Assembly: GCF_032854445.1 (NCBI RefSeq)
Contig: NC_088295.1
Coordinates: forward strand, 77,590,028 to 77,654,027
Length of the DNA stretch: 64,000 nt
Source: Liolophura sinensis
Taxonomy: Eukaryota; Mollusca; Polyplacophora; Chitonida; Chitonidae
Direction of reading: 5' to 3'
Of this stretch, positions 36,001-40,290 are shown one piece after another (within the stretch, counting starts at the first letter, position 1; every line of letters begins with the position of its first letter). A program made the position numbers and the translations under genes. Under the pieces are notes generated by a model. The model ran no database searches and was not told the origin of the DNA. It saw only the letters and a list, made by a program, of their open reading frames with translations.

Positions 36001-36564
36001 CACAGCTTAGTCCCATCATCATTCAAATACATTTATCTTCACATACGGTGTGTTTTTAATAATAGTTGTAACGCTAAATTAAACAGTGATCCAACCAACT
36101 TTTAAAAGCACTTGTATGTTAGTATTTATTTGACTGGTGTTTTAGGCTGTACTCTAGAATATTTTACTTATACCTTATACGATGGTGGCCAGCATTACGG
36201 TGGGAGGAAACAGGGAAGAGCCCAGGGAAAAACCACGACCATCCGCATGTTGATGGCAGATCTTCCCACGCATACCTACTGCCGGAGAAGAAACCAGAAT
36301 GAGGTGGACTTGCACTCCCTTGATGAGAGGTTCTTGGGTCATTGCGCCGCGCTGGCATGCTAACCACCTCTGCCACGGAGTCTCCTCATCGTTTTGCATG
36401 TCGGTCTTTAAAAAAAAAATAATCCACCAAGTCTGATAAATGGTTTTACTTATAACGAACCTGTTGAGCATCCATACGTAACAGACGCGGTATTTCGAAC
36501 TCTCTCCAGTTTTTGTCGGGATCCCACTGGTCACACCATTCCGTCCATTCTCTCGGGGGTTCCA
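1..36564 (-). CDS. Giant multi-exon gene for a mosaic extracellular protein (WxxW, VWD, EGF, C-type lectin, tandem fibrinogen-like modules)
   Basis: About fifty exons on the minus strand can be joined with GT/AG junctions and consistent reading phase. Order from the N-terminal side: mucin-2 WxxW domain, Ca-binding EGF, VWD-C8-TIL, EGF-like domains, three C-type lectin domains, four EGF-like domains, seven CNTNAP-like fibrinogen-like modules. All these domain families are extracellular, so the product is inferred to be a secreted or matrix/mucus glycoprotein; no transmembrane segment was seen. Every domain starts and ends at a phase-1 intron, typical of exon-shuffled proteins. The first exon with a signal peptide was not found, and a possible acceptor (plus-strand bases 10-11) suggests the gene continues off the left edge. 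Four exons carry single-base frame breaks. It could be two adjacent genes, but the phase continuity from WxxW through the last module argues for one. Confidence 0.8.
80..2259 (-). CDS. Fibrinogen-like (CNTNAP-type) module 7, last in the window, 3' exon frame-broken
   Basis: Exons 2134-2259 and 1715-1875 are clear: LPEDCQQALDWGYKTGE, PFLVMCDM, GITIVPTN, then CLLPMKYDCSATK. IDPDG has been lost (reads LIWPGR). A third exon starting at 234 continues in phase: FSNAFSMVTPEKEDVKFFAA, GRNSGMCNCGDQKRCW, as in the YWAG...CxCG part of other modules. After CW the frame meets a stop; shifting one base at about 136 gives DDGRKEMEKRSGDN. The exon's low-side end is not identifiable (about 80-100). Confidence 0.6.
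1322..1543. mobile_element. MITE with 14-bp perfect terminal inverted repeats
   Basis: Starts TACCCTAAATGACC and ends with its exact reverse complement, 222 bp apart. It has no coding capacity. A diverged relative in opposite orientation lies at about 30690-30905, sharing blocks such as TTTTGGTGCTGAAAC and CTCTCAGAATCAG. Both sit in introns or flanks of the mosaic gene. Confidence 0.75.
2377..3902 (-). CDS. Fibrinogen-like (CNTNAP-type) module 6
   Basis: Exons 3745-3902, 3200-3325 and 2377-2698. Landmarks: LFKTCHEIKVAGQ, GRYGIDPDGPGGVEPFSVDC, EIGITEIPSDAEE, EFCLQGMKYKCKKAALMGAG, CACVVLGTCPDKKKCRCD, RDILPVTGV and FSVGNLRCGPKPF. Complete, with all cysteines of the family in place. A SINE lies in the intron between the first two exons. 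Confidence 0.83.
2955..3090 (-). repeat. Possible tRNA-related repeat
   Basis: The minus strand contains AGGGTTCAATCCTGGCAC, a B-box-like motif, preceded about 50 bases upstream by GTTGACCAACTGCGGCGG. It is intronic. The evidence is limited to this promoter-like pair. Confidence 0.3.
3462..3585 (+). repeat. SINE (main family), 3' part
   Basis: Contains the family block from CCCCGGGCTCTG through CCACCATAATGC and ATTCTTGAGTACGGCGTAAA to an AAATAAA-type tail. It lies in an intron of the mosaic gene. The tRNA-like head is absent. Confidence 0.85.
4160..5631 (-). CDS. Fibrinogen-like (CNTNAP-type) module 5
   Basis: Exons 5477-5631, 4856-5087 and 4160-4333. Landmarks: IPKDCQDLRNS, WLIDPDQLGPLPPFPVYCEM, IGITVIEPKAEKPEE, SEYCTQEMSYICKDAALKLG, ALPYWAGNSG, CKGGKCQCD, KKVLPISRI and LKVEDLRCF. 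The C part is shortened: the CxCGxxxxC half of the double-cysteine motif is missing, leaving one C-x-CD. Confidence 0.78.
6081..7936 (-). CDS. Fibrinogen-like (CNTNAP-type) module 4
   Basis: Exons 7775-7936, 7093-7193, 6827-6938 and 6081-6329. Landmarks: VFETCYHMQQFY, GRYMIDPDGPQGQDPFEVYC, CFKPQYANANKEQLE, FGKFTCQHASLTKNAFW, CACGEVGKCQGGGACNCD, KKLLPVSEI and LGSLECSNTQFG. In the first three-exon stretch it is the most divergent module: GIT is missing and the middle segment reads IEAGNYYALPDVP. Phase 1 at both module ends. Confidence 0.78.
8303..11371 (-). CDS. Fibrinogen-like (CNTNAP-type) module 3, interrupted by a splice-site minisatellite
   Basis: Exons 11249-11371, 10864-10958, 10536-10692, 8709-8868 and 8303-8424. 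Landmarks: IEPTCQQYREKG, YLIDPDGPPRR, PFPVICEM, VGITTVGHD, YCTQEMAYKCKQAVIHN, DDPKNPIAYWIGRDGKKL, CQCGIEGNCEGKDVVCNCD, DDLPVLKLAFGD and LGKLRCF. The donor of the 10536-10692 exon (ATAG|GTGAGATAG) is repeated in the 70-bp array that follows it. Which copy is used cannot be read from sequence, so the low-side end of that exon is uncertain. Its A part is split over two exons, unlike the other modules. Confidence 0.78.
8505..8665 (+). repeat. Dispersed intronic repeat, copy A
   Basis: Shares with 24925-25080 the order CGTAATATGTCATTGTTTCTG, AGGTTCACAACGG, TTTTACACAGCTTGGAAC and CTTGTGTAGGCAGAAATTGC. Same orientation in both introns; no coding capacity seen. Confidence 0.6.
9231..10595 (-). repeat. 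70-bp minisatellite made of an exon end plus its 5' splice site (about 19 copies)
   Basis: Units recur every 70 bp from 9641 to 10551 (markers CCxCCTGTTT at 9711, 9781, 9851, 9921, 9991, 10061 and so on to 10551). Two older units are 76 bp, and units below about 9490 are degenerate. On the minus strand each unit reads as the end of the adjoining exon (TQEMAYKCKQ-VIHNI) plus the donor ATAG|GTGAGATAG. The unit nearest 10600 is continuous with the real exon. The array therefore fills the 5' part of the intron between two exons of module 3. Confidence 0.93.
11843..13139 (-). CDS. Fibrinogen-like (CNTNAP-type) module 2
   Basis: Exons 12962-13139, 12425-12541 and 11843-12140. Landmarks: IPLDCDDALRN, LIDVDGPDGD, EPFVADCDM, GVTIIPNT, KFCSQEMSYTC, RTYWAGG, CGCGVTKSCEDPKVNCNCD, KADLPVGSV and SVGPLMCGQNQFG. 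IDPDG has become IDVDG. Compared with module 1 the C half is in one exon rather than two. Phase 1 at both ends. Confidence 0.82.
12183..12298. repeat. AT-rich AAAT/AAATA simple repeat
   Basis: Imperfect AAATAAAT/TAAATAAATTAAAT tract in the intron between two exons of module 2. Confidence 0.85.
13305..13460 (-). repeat. SINE (main family), 3' part
   Basis: Reverse orientation: tail ATTTATTTATTCATTTGATT, then TTTTACGCTGTACTCAAGAA and CCAGCATTATGGTG, ending near the ACCATCCGCAGGTTGCTG block. Intronic. Confidence 0.85.
14181..18419 (-). CDS. Fibrinogen-like (CNTNAP-type) module 1
   Basis: Exons 18316-18419, 17879-18051, 16154-16235 and 14181-14385. Sequence landmarks: NCDEVRLQ, GSYKIDPDGPGGIPPFTVAC, then GITVIPSNSQSP, EFCYQNVLYKCSNG, CYCGMLGTCANPGSQCNCDG, TQLPVKAF and SVGPLMCGPKQFG. 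The order and cysteine spacing match the fibrinogen/COLFI-like region of neurexin-IV/CNTNAP proteins. The best-conserved marker is the block C-x-CG-(5-8)-C-(5-8)-CNCD followed by LPV and SxGPLxC. The intron between the second and third exons holds about 1.6 kb including unusual repeats. Confidence 0.8.
14800..15180. repeat. Probable dispersed repeat of unknown class
   Basis: Unlike the surrounding intron, this stretch has a distinctive text (ACTTGACCGATTAACTTGAAA, CTTCTTCTCAAGAGCCACTG, AACCAATCGTTTTGAAATT) that I associate with a common invertebrate repeat. No second copy is in the window, so this is a weak call. Confidence 0.3.
15230..16100 (+). repeat. Two diverged tandem copies of a roughly 550-bp intronic unit
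   Basis: Blocks at 15270-15545 (TAGCCCAAGACATGCTCTTT, GAGCTACGATCATTAG, TTTGATAGCGTGGAATAATT, CAACAACAAACAACGTG) recur in order at 15805-16095 (TAGCCCAAGACATCCTCTAC, GAGCTATGATTAACAG, TTTGACAGTGTAATGTGATA, CAACAACAAACGACGTG). It lies in the module 1 intron. Confidence 0.7.
18774..18896 (-). CDS. Calcium-binding EGF domain exon, last before the fibrinogen-like modules
   Basis: A 123-bp exon reading DVNECEEETSECNPNADC and then GGYDCVCKDGYMGDGIAC. It joins module 1 of the fibrinogen-like array through CIG|LPRNC. Clear six-cysteine Ca-binding EGF pattern. Confidence 0.88.
19026..19136 (-). CDS. EGF-like domain exon
   Basis: Reads LTKCKTDADCNTLGECKNG and then CQCQKGYKGDGKQTCE. Phase 1 at both ends. 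A short EGF-like repeat of the same build as 20282-20392, showing an alternation of plain and Ca-binding EGF exons in this segment. Confidence 0.85.
19787..19906 (-). CDS. Calcium-binding EGF domain exon
   Basis: Reads DIDECSEGDPCPDGAKC and then DGGYECECQPGFVRSGDQC. DIDEC and GGYEC place it in the Ca-binding subtype. The donor lies in a duplicated GTAAGTAAG; using the first GT gives the phase the next exon needs. Confidence 0.85.
20282..20392 (-). CDS. EGF-like domain exon
   Basis: Phase 1-1 exon reading NTPCVFDDVCHENAQCSFG and then CRCKKGFMGDGRDAC. Six cysteines with EGF spacing, without the DxNEC calcium-binding start. Confidence 0.82.
21313..22195 (-). CDS. C-type lectin domain 3, two exons
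   Basis: Exons 21985-22195 and 21313-21504 join at G|GA. Landmarks: RCPEGSIRIGLNCYKV, EEDCRKMGGGLVSIHS, PWIG, YSWSDKSEVNYKNWGNKQP and CEQELPYLCEYR. WND is present (YQWNDQNC), and the upstream motif reads QPS, one residue from the galactose-type QPD. Of the three lectin domains this one is the most likely to have kept a Ca2+ site. It is followed by an EGF-like exon. Confidence 0.9.
22610..23399 (-). CDS. C-type lectin domain 2, two exons
   Basis: Exons 23231-23399 and 22610-22851 join at GA|C. Landmarks: ACPRGWYMYEGECYHYF, MWIGAVQGFPDSS, FAWTDGEQLDYTNWAEGQP and CDTKYNYICKRNQK. The Ca2+-site positions read QPL and WNA instead of QPD/EPN and WND, so canonical carbohydrate binding is unlikely. 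Intron position within the domain is comparable to lectin domain 1, fitting duplication of a two-exon unit. Confidence 0.88.
23566..24720 (-). CDS. C-type lectin domain 1, two exons
   Basis: Exons 24502-24720 and 23566-23736. The fold's markers are visible: ACPPGFIKHLDGCYSF at the start, SDARKQCQSEGGDLASL, FWIGYTD, FQNWAEGEP, and CELQANFVCRK at the end. The usual sugar-binding Ca2+ residues are altered: the EPN/QPD position reads EPK and there is no WND. Sugar binding through that site is therefore doubtful. Boundaries are phase 1. Confidence 0.88.
24780..24908 (+). repeat. 21-bp tandem repeat, about 6 copies
   Basis: Units alternate between AAATGGGGAACAAGACAGTCC and AAACCAGGAATAAGACAGTCC. 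It lies about 60 bases on the intron side of the acceptor of lectin-domain exon 24502-24720. Confidence 0.85.
24925..25080 (+). repeat. Dispersed intronic repeat, copy B
   Basis: CAGTAATATGTCACTGTTTC, GATCACAAGCACTGCAACAC, TTTTTACAAAGCTTTAAACTG, ACTTGTGCAGGCGGAAAATGG. It aligns with 8505-8665 over about 150 bp. Confidence 0.6.
25119..26225 (-). mobile_element. Internally deleted piggyBac-like transposon in an intron
   Basis: The element is bounded by TTAA at 25119-25122 and 26222-26225, the target site used by piggyBac. Its ends are imperfect inverted repeats starting CCCTTTCGG on the left and CTCTTTGAG on the right (read inward). On the minus strand an ORF with an internal ATG at 25948 begins MAARFTVQEVLEELQADSDS and continues as a long acidic, Ser/Asp-rich stretch, as in the N-terminus of PGBD-type transposases. 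The catalytic core is missing, so it is non-autonomous. It contains two C-run/G-run hairpin-like stretches (25313-25346 and 25500-25548). Confidence 0.75.
26248..26421 (-). CDS. Cysteine-rich EGF-like exon preceding the lectin domains
   Basis: Reads ENKPKEPEKPVECSVFQKEL and then CVESADC, ACVCPEGAMGDGFKG and TGCRV. The six cysteines and the final CxCPxGxxGDG resemble an EGF-like fold with a long first loop. Entry and exit are phase 1. The donor (GTCC|GTAGGTC) lies only about 22 bases from the end of a piggyBac-like insertion, so the downstream intron was reshaped by that element. Confidence 0.7.
26534..26656 (-). CDS. Calcium-binding EGF domain exon
   Basis: Intact 123-bp phase 1-1 exon reading DVNECLDGTDLCSPFAEC and then GSYVCVCLEGYTGDGRVC. 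DVNEC plus the aromatic residue in the C-terminal half marks the Ca-binding subtype. It follows the two damaged EGF-like exons and precedes a less regular EGF-like exon. Confidence 0.88.
26977..27097 (-). CDS. Ca-binding EGF exon, two bases short of its sister exons
   Basis: The 3' part reads VNQHGGYDCVCESGFTGDGF and the 5' part starts DEDECS, as in a Ca-binding EGF. The exon is 121 bp, whereas the intact Ca-binding EGF exons of this gene are 123 bp. Restoring the six-cysteine pattern needs two single-base additions, near 27084 and near 27050, both next to T runs. In the given sequence the exon contains in-frame stops. Confidence 0.55.
27405..27584 (-). CDS. Cysteine-rich EGF-like exon after TIL, frame-broken
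   Basis: One frame reads WFDIGCTALCTCVNPGEIDC, matching the stretch that follows TIL domains in mucin-like proteins, then an EGF-like start (DNTVQCHEHGEC). To continue as EGF (HADGSSNCRCAA, then KGSGTDCY) the frame must shift twice by one base. A further adjustment seems needed at the 5' edge to join the TIL exon. Splice sites at both ends look normal. Confidence 0.5.
28128..28331 (-). CDS. TIL (trypsin-inhibitor-like) domain exon with a one-base frame break
   Basis: The 5' part reads MNCPVNMHYKASGTACKPSC and the 3' part CPDPPAGGCFCDEGYVLS followed by CILVEQCGC, a typical TIL domain after C8. The two parts are in different frames. The run TGCTTTGGAC near 28268 fits if one T is extra. Either the exon is defective or the assembly has a homopolymer error. 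The low-side boundary uses a weak donor (AAG|GTTTGT), so the end is approximate. Confidence 0.65.
28960..29234 (-). CDS. C8 domain exon following VWD
   Basis: Single exon reading CVQKTPPPESCSQESI near its start and then CVYDMCSMVDDDTLLCPSFE. The cysteine pattern, and especially CVYDMC, is characteristic of the C8 domain that follows VWD in mucins, zonadhesin and SCO-spondin. It joins the VWD exon at AG|G and the TIL exon at C|CT without breaking frame. Confidence 0.88.
30039..31593 (-). CDS. von Willebrand factor type D domain, two exons
   Basis: Exons 31337-31593 and 30039-30355 join in phase 0. The start shows the family signature CRVYGDPHIVSFDNRKFDYQ. The second exon contains the CGLCGNYDGKWRNDF motif with the CxxC pair associated with disulfide-linked assembly in mucins and von Willebrand factor. 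It continues directly into a C8 domain. In known proteins VWD-C8-TIL assemblies mediate multimerisation of secreted gel-forming or adhesive proteins. The role here is inferred. Confidence 0.9.
30455..30665 (+). repeat. Second SINE-like family, copy B
   Basis: Shares with 37827-38110 the order CTCGTACTTAATAATTGTTC, AGTCATTAGATG, TGTGGCAGGGTGAGTC, AACACCAGACATGACACC and CCTTGCTTAATGTCTCAG. Intronic, next to the inverted MITE copy. Confidence 0.6.
30690..30905. mobile_element. Diverged copy of the 222-bp MITE, inverted orientation
   Basis: The reverse complement aligns over about 200 bp with 1322-1543, including TTTTGGTGCTGAAAC and TCTCAGAATCAG in the same order. Its terminal repeats are eroded (CCCTAAAATGACAGG on one side). 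It lies in the intron between the two VWD exons. Confidence 0.6.
32027..32149 (-). CDS. Calcium-binding EGF domain exon
   Basis: A single 123-bp, phase 1-1 exon reading DQDECLDGTAKCDENADC and then FGGFECKCRNGFVGDGFDC. The DxDEC start and the six-cysteine spacing are those of a Ca-binding EGF domain. It sits between the WxxW domain and the VWD domain. The same 123-bp exon length recurs at 26534-26656 and 18774-18896. Confidence 0.85.
32150..33515. other. Intron between the WxxW domain and first EGF exon
   Basis: AT-rich, no exon with proper phase or similarity. It contains one deleted SINE fragment at 32588-32680. Confidence 0.6.
32588..32680 (-). repeat. SINE (main family), internally deleted fragment
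   Basis: Tail and tail-proximal part are recognisable (TTTATTTATTTACTTGATTGG, CTCAAGAATATTTC, GCCAGC), followed directly by head-like AGTGCTAACCCCCTAGGCCAC. The middle is deleted. Confidence 0.65.
33516..36564 (-). CDS. Mucin-2 WxxW domain, two exons
   Basis: Exons 36461-36564 and 33516-33706 join in phase 0. The first gives EPPREWTEWCDQWDPD, with the tryptophan pair that names the family (WTEW). The second supplies the cysteine-rich half: IECRTV, then VPCTPEGGIVCINKNQPD, then CEDYEIRLQCPP. This order (WxxW, then ECR, GxxC, CxDYExRxxC) matches the WxxW repeats of gel-forming mucins and related matrix proteins. The domain enters and leaves in phase 1. Between the two exons lie about 2.7 kb of intron with two SINE copies. 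It is the most N-terminal domain I can place with confidence. Confidence 0.75.
33797..33936 (+). repeat. SINE (main family), 3' half
   Basis: Runs from CAACTTGCGGATGGTCGTGG through CCCACCATAATGCTGG to CACCAATCAAATAAATAAAT. It sits in the intron that splits the WxxW domain. Confidence 0.85.
36118..36385 (-). repeat. SINE (main family), nearly full length
   Basis: About 265 bp in reverse orientation from the tail (ATTTATTTGACTGGTG) to a tRNA-like head (GCGCTGGCATGCTAACCACC, TCTGCCACGGAG). The head read on the minus strand has an A-box-like GTGGCAGAGGTGGTTAGC. It is the most complete copy in the window and defines the element. Confidence 0.85.
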
Positions 36565-36876
36565 CTGGAAAAAGAAAATCGGCAGGGTTATAAGACGCAT
36601 CGGCCTGGTGGATATTCCTCTGCCTTCTACTGTGCACAGAATTGTGTCAGCTTCCATGATCTCTTAAAGCGTTTTTAACGAGTATGCCATATTTCATTAT
36701 TTTATTGCATATATACATTTCGTTGTAGAGTTAAATGTTTACTGTTTAAATCTCATATATAATATAGTGTAAATCATGAATATATGTATACCTATATGGA
36801 ATGAAAAGTACTCACCTTCGTGCTCTCAACAAAGTTATTGGGACATCTGTTGGGTTTCATCAGTACTTTCATCATA

Positions 36877-37148
36877 ACAAACATTCATCACCCTCATACT
36901 CGAAAAGTGTACTTCCGTCATAACAAACATTCATCACACTAACACTGCAAAAGTGTACTTTCGTCAAAACAAACATTCATCACACTAATACCCCAAAAGT
37001 GTACTTTCGTCATCACAAACATTCATCACACTAACACTCCAAAAGTGTACTTTCGTCATAACAAACATTCATCACACTAACACTCCAAAAGTGTACTTTC
37101 GTCATAATAAACATTCATCACACTAACACTCCGAAAGTGTACTTTTGT
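36877..37148. repeat. 46-bp minisatellite, about 6 copies
   Basis: The unit begins ACAAACATTCATCACACTAA and ends GTGTACTTTCGTCATA. The last copies diverge at 37130-37148, and a partial copy near 37188 repeats ACTCCAAAAGTGTACATT. It lies just upstream (in gene sense) of the first WxxW exon. Confidence 0.9.
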
Positions 37149-40100
37149 CTTTGTGTACGCAAGTATGCAATACATTATGCACGCTAATACTCCAAAAGTG
37201 TACATTCTGAGACCAGCACATACATTAGCAAATAAAGTATACAACTGTGTCAGAACACAAGTGCGTGGAATATCATTTATAAAACAGCAGGTAATAATCC
37301 AATGGTATGTGCATAAAATAAGTACATATTCAGACATATTCAGTTCTTTGTGAACGCTAAAAGTACCCCAAAGTGCTATAAATTTTCAAGACCTTGACAT
37401 TATCTCTTGATGGTTCTGGATCTGAAACTGTTAAACAAAAGAGAGCATTAGAAAACGGTTAATAGGTGACTGTGAATGTATTATTAAGTACATGAGATGG
37501 GTGTAATATTATATTTGGCTGATGTTGAATAGCTACATGGGTGTGCAGTTGTTACATTGTACAGGTATTGGGTTAGTGAATGTGTCACAAGTTACTGGAT
37601 AATGATGATTGATGAAGGATTACAGGCTTGGTACAGGAAAGACAGTTGGGTGGGCAGTAACTCTGAGATCGGTTGGACATGTTCTCAGCTTAGCTTCCAC
37701 AACATTTCTGAAAGCTAAGCTGGGTAGAATGAATCAGATCTCAGACCCAGGTGAACAGGTACCTCTTGGTATTATCTTGGTGAATGCATGAATGAATGAA
37801 TGAATGAATGAATGAATGAATGAATGCCTGCGGTTTAACGTCGTACTGAACAATTTTTCAGTCAAATAACGATGCCGGGTCATTAGGTGAGTGTACATAT
37901 AGGCCTAACGTGTCTTCTTGTGGCAGATCGAGTCCATGCCACCAGTGCCGCCGCCACTGAAATATCATGCCGAAGACACCAGACATGAAACCCCAATCAG
38001 TCACTTTATACTGACACCGGACCAACCATGTTTTCTTGCTCTAGCCTTTCAGTGCAGAGCGCCGAGCGGTAAAGGTTGTAGGCTTATATATACCACGGAC
38101 AGACGTCACTGATGAAAATGTTATGTTTCGAATGTGCACTGATATTTAAAAAACTATAGACTGTGGACAGATTGGGATTATTTCAGGTGACAAGAATTTC
38201 TGACGTGGCACTTAGGCTGGGGAGGGCACTTATATCAGCATGAAGAAGACAATCATCATTAAGTGCTTTAGGTTCACTTTTAGGAAAACTAGAAAAATAG
38301 CCTGAAGTGTTGTTAAAAGTTGTCAGTTTAATTTCTTGAACTTTATATGTCAGCCATAAATACAAATGATTAAGGATGTCTTCACACTCAGATGAAACTT
38401 ACTTTTAATTAACTTTTCTCTTTTCATTCATTTCAGTGCACGTAGATCTACCGCATGACAGTATTGACGTCGTGACGCATTTCTGAAGCCCCTTGTTTGG
38501 GTGCATAATACTGTCATACTTCTCAGTTTTGGTTATATCATGTAGTCAGGAGATTTTCGTGGAAAGATTTTAAAATTTTTTAAAACGTTCTATCAAGGAA
38601 ATTTGTACATTTGCTTCCGTGAACCAAATGCGTTGTTGACTTGGACACCAAGTGTCCGGGGAACCAGTACCTGGGAATGTTCAAACAAAGTAAAATGCAC
38701 CTCAAAATTGTAATTCAAAAGAGAAAACCACATAAATGGTTACCTTGTTTGTGAAGAACTAAGTTTTACGTTCCTCTAAATATTTTTTTTTATTGAATAT
38801 AAAACAACTTTGGGTGATTCTTATTGGTTATAGGCCAAACTTTGTTGAACTCGACTCTTTATTACAGAAATTTGACAATAAATCCTCTATTAGATTTAGA
38901 AAGGCATTATACAACTAAAATAAATATATTTTGTTTTAAGACTTATGGCAAACCATGCTGTTAACGCCCGAGAGTAGAAATAAACAAAAAAAGTTTTTCA
39001 AATATAATTTATTGAAGTAGCTATTTTGCATATATTCATTATAATTTGATGCACTATGAAATGTAAATTACATACAACAATATAGGATGAATGGCGTGTT
39101 TAAACGCCTTGCGCGCGCGTATGGGGGGGGGGGAGGGGTGAATGGCTGTGTGCTTATGCCGTGGCTTCGTTGGCTTTCGTTATATCATCAATAGAAATCA
39201 ATGAAGAGGAGCGCTAGGATATGAACTGACAAGGGAGTTATAGTGAAAACAAGAAGACCGATGGTATGTATCGCTCAGGTCATGGTTATACAGCCATTGT
39301 AACCTAACAACAGGCATTGAATATTAAATGACCATCAACGCGAACATATGTTGACAGTTGTGGATCACTCGAAATGTCGCCCATTGAACTCTTATGGAGT
39401 AAGGAAGCACTTGCCTTTATTCTGCATTCAGAAAATTCTTTTGTTCAGCATAAGAGCATAGCTGTTATCTGTTCACGGTCGGACAGGTGTCATCAAGGAG
39501 AAAGTCGGAATCTGCTGACTTATTGTAAATACCGCTGAACAAACTGCGCGGTAACGGCTGAGCAGAGGTCGACCAAAGACGTCTGTAGGCCTATACGCCG
39601 GCTCAGGATAGGTCCACCAAAGACGTCTGTAGGCCTATACGCCGGAGCTGAACCGAACTTTTCAAGATAAATACAAAATGGGGACCCGGCTTTCGGATTA
39701 CGTCTAACATTACACAATACACATATAAAAATTCACCTGAATAATTCAAGTTAAGGGAAAGCTCAAAATGAAATATTATGTAAACATGAGACATGTTCTG
39801 TATAGTTTATTTAGTACCTAACTAGCAATATCTGATTAGGTTAGTTGATAGCCACCATGTGGAACGAAGGCACTGAAAATTACGCAAACTTCATAAATGA
39901 ATAGTGTTCTTCATAGCTGACTTAAAATTGTTTCATTGCCACAGACCTTATGAAAACAAAACTTTTACACAGCACTAATATGTTCTGTTTTTTTCCCAAC
40001 TTTAATTTTCCTGCGTTTTACGGACAAAAGAAAAAGAGAAGAAGGAAAATTAACGCATGTATGACGTACCTGGTAACGTTTTATGTTGTTACATAATGAT

Positions 40101-40244
40101 GTATGGCGTACCTAGTAACGTTTTATGCAGTTAGATAATGGTGTATGACGTAGCAACAATGCGTATTGCTCTCAAAGTATTATTCTCACATGACTTCCTA
40201 GTGACTAATATTTCGAAACACTGCTTCAAATGAGATGCACTTAC
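37149..40244. other. Gene-free stretch upstream of the mosaic gene
   Basis: No exon with matching splice sites and recognisable protein similarity on either strand. It contains a (GAAT)n microsatellite (37785-37826), a SINE-like repeat, a G-run (39122-39137) and a 44-bp direct duplication at 39566-39650 (ACCAAAGACGTCTGTAGGCC twice). Confidence 0.6.
37827..38110 (+). repeat. Second SINE-like family, copy A
   Basis: Begins after a (GAAT)n run and reads TTTAACGTCGTACTGAACAA, CAGTCAAATAACGATGCCGG, GTCATTAGGTGAG, then AAGACACCAGACATGAAACC and TGTTTTCTTGCTCTAGCC. About 200 bp match 30455-30665. Confidence 0.65.
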
Positions 40245-40290
40245 CACTGACAAACGTCCAGAGTTCGTCCAGACAAGGTGCTTTAGTCAT
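40245..40290 (-). CDS. Possible short 5' exon of the mosaic gene
   Basis: An ATG at 40290 opens 15 codons (MTKAPCLDELWTFVS) ending in a strong donor (G|GTAAGTGC) in phase 1, the phase the WxxW exon at 36564 needs. A stop lies in frame a few codons upstream. It has no signal peptide, which a secreted protein should have, so it could equally be chance. No protein similarity supports it. Confidence 0.2.

Larger units (their letters stand above)
33707..36460. other. Large intron inside the WxxW domain
   Basis: About 2.75 kb. It holds SINE copies at 33797-33936 and 36118-36385 and otherwise unique sequence. No open frame here has both splice sites and recognisable similarity. Confidence 0.6.

Noticed and set aside
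36820-36860. Candidate exon ending GCACGAAG|GTGAGT upstream of the WxxW exon
   Set aside because: Only a donor-like sequence. The frame needed to join phase 1 has stops (TAA, TGA) within a few codons and there is no convincing acceptor.
37609-37791. Plus-strand ORF of 60 codons upstream of the GAAT repeat
   Set aside because: No recognised domain, no splice signals, codon use not distinct; length is within chance expectation.
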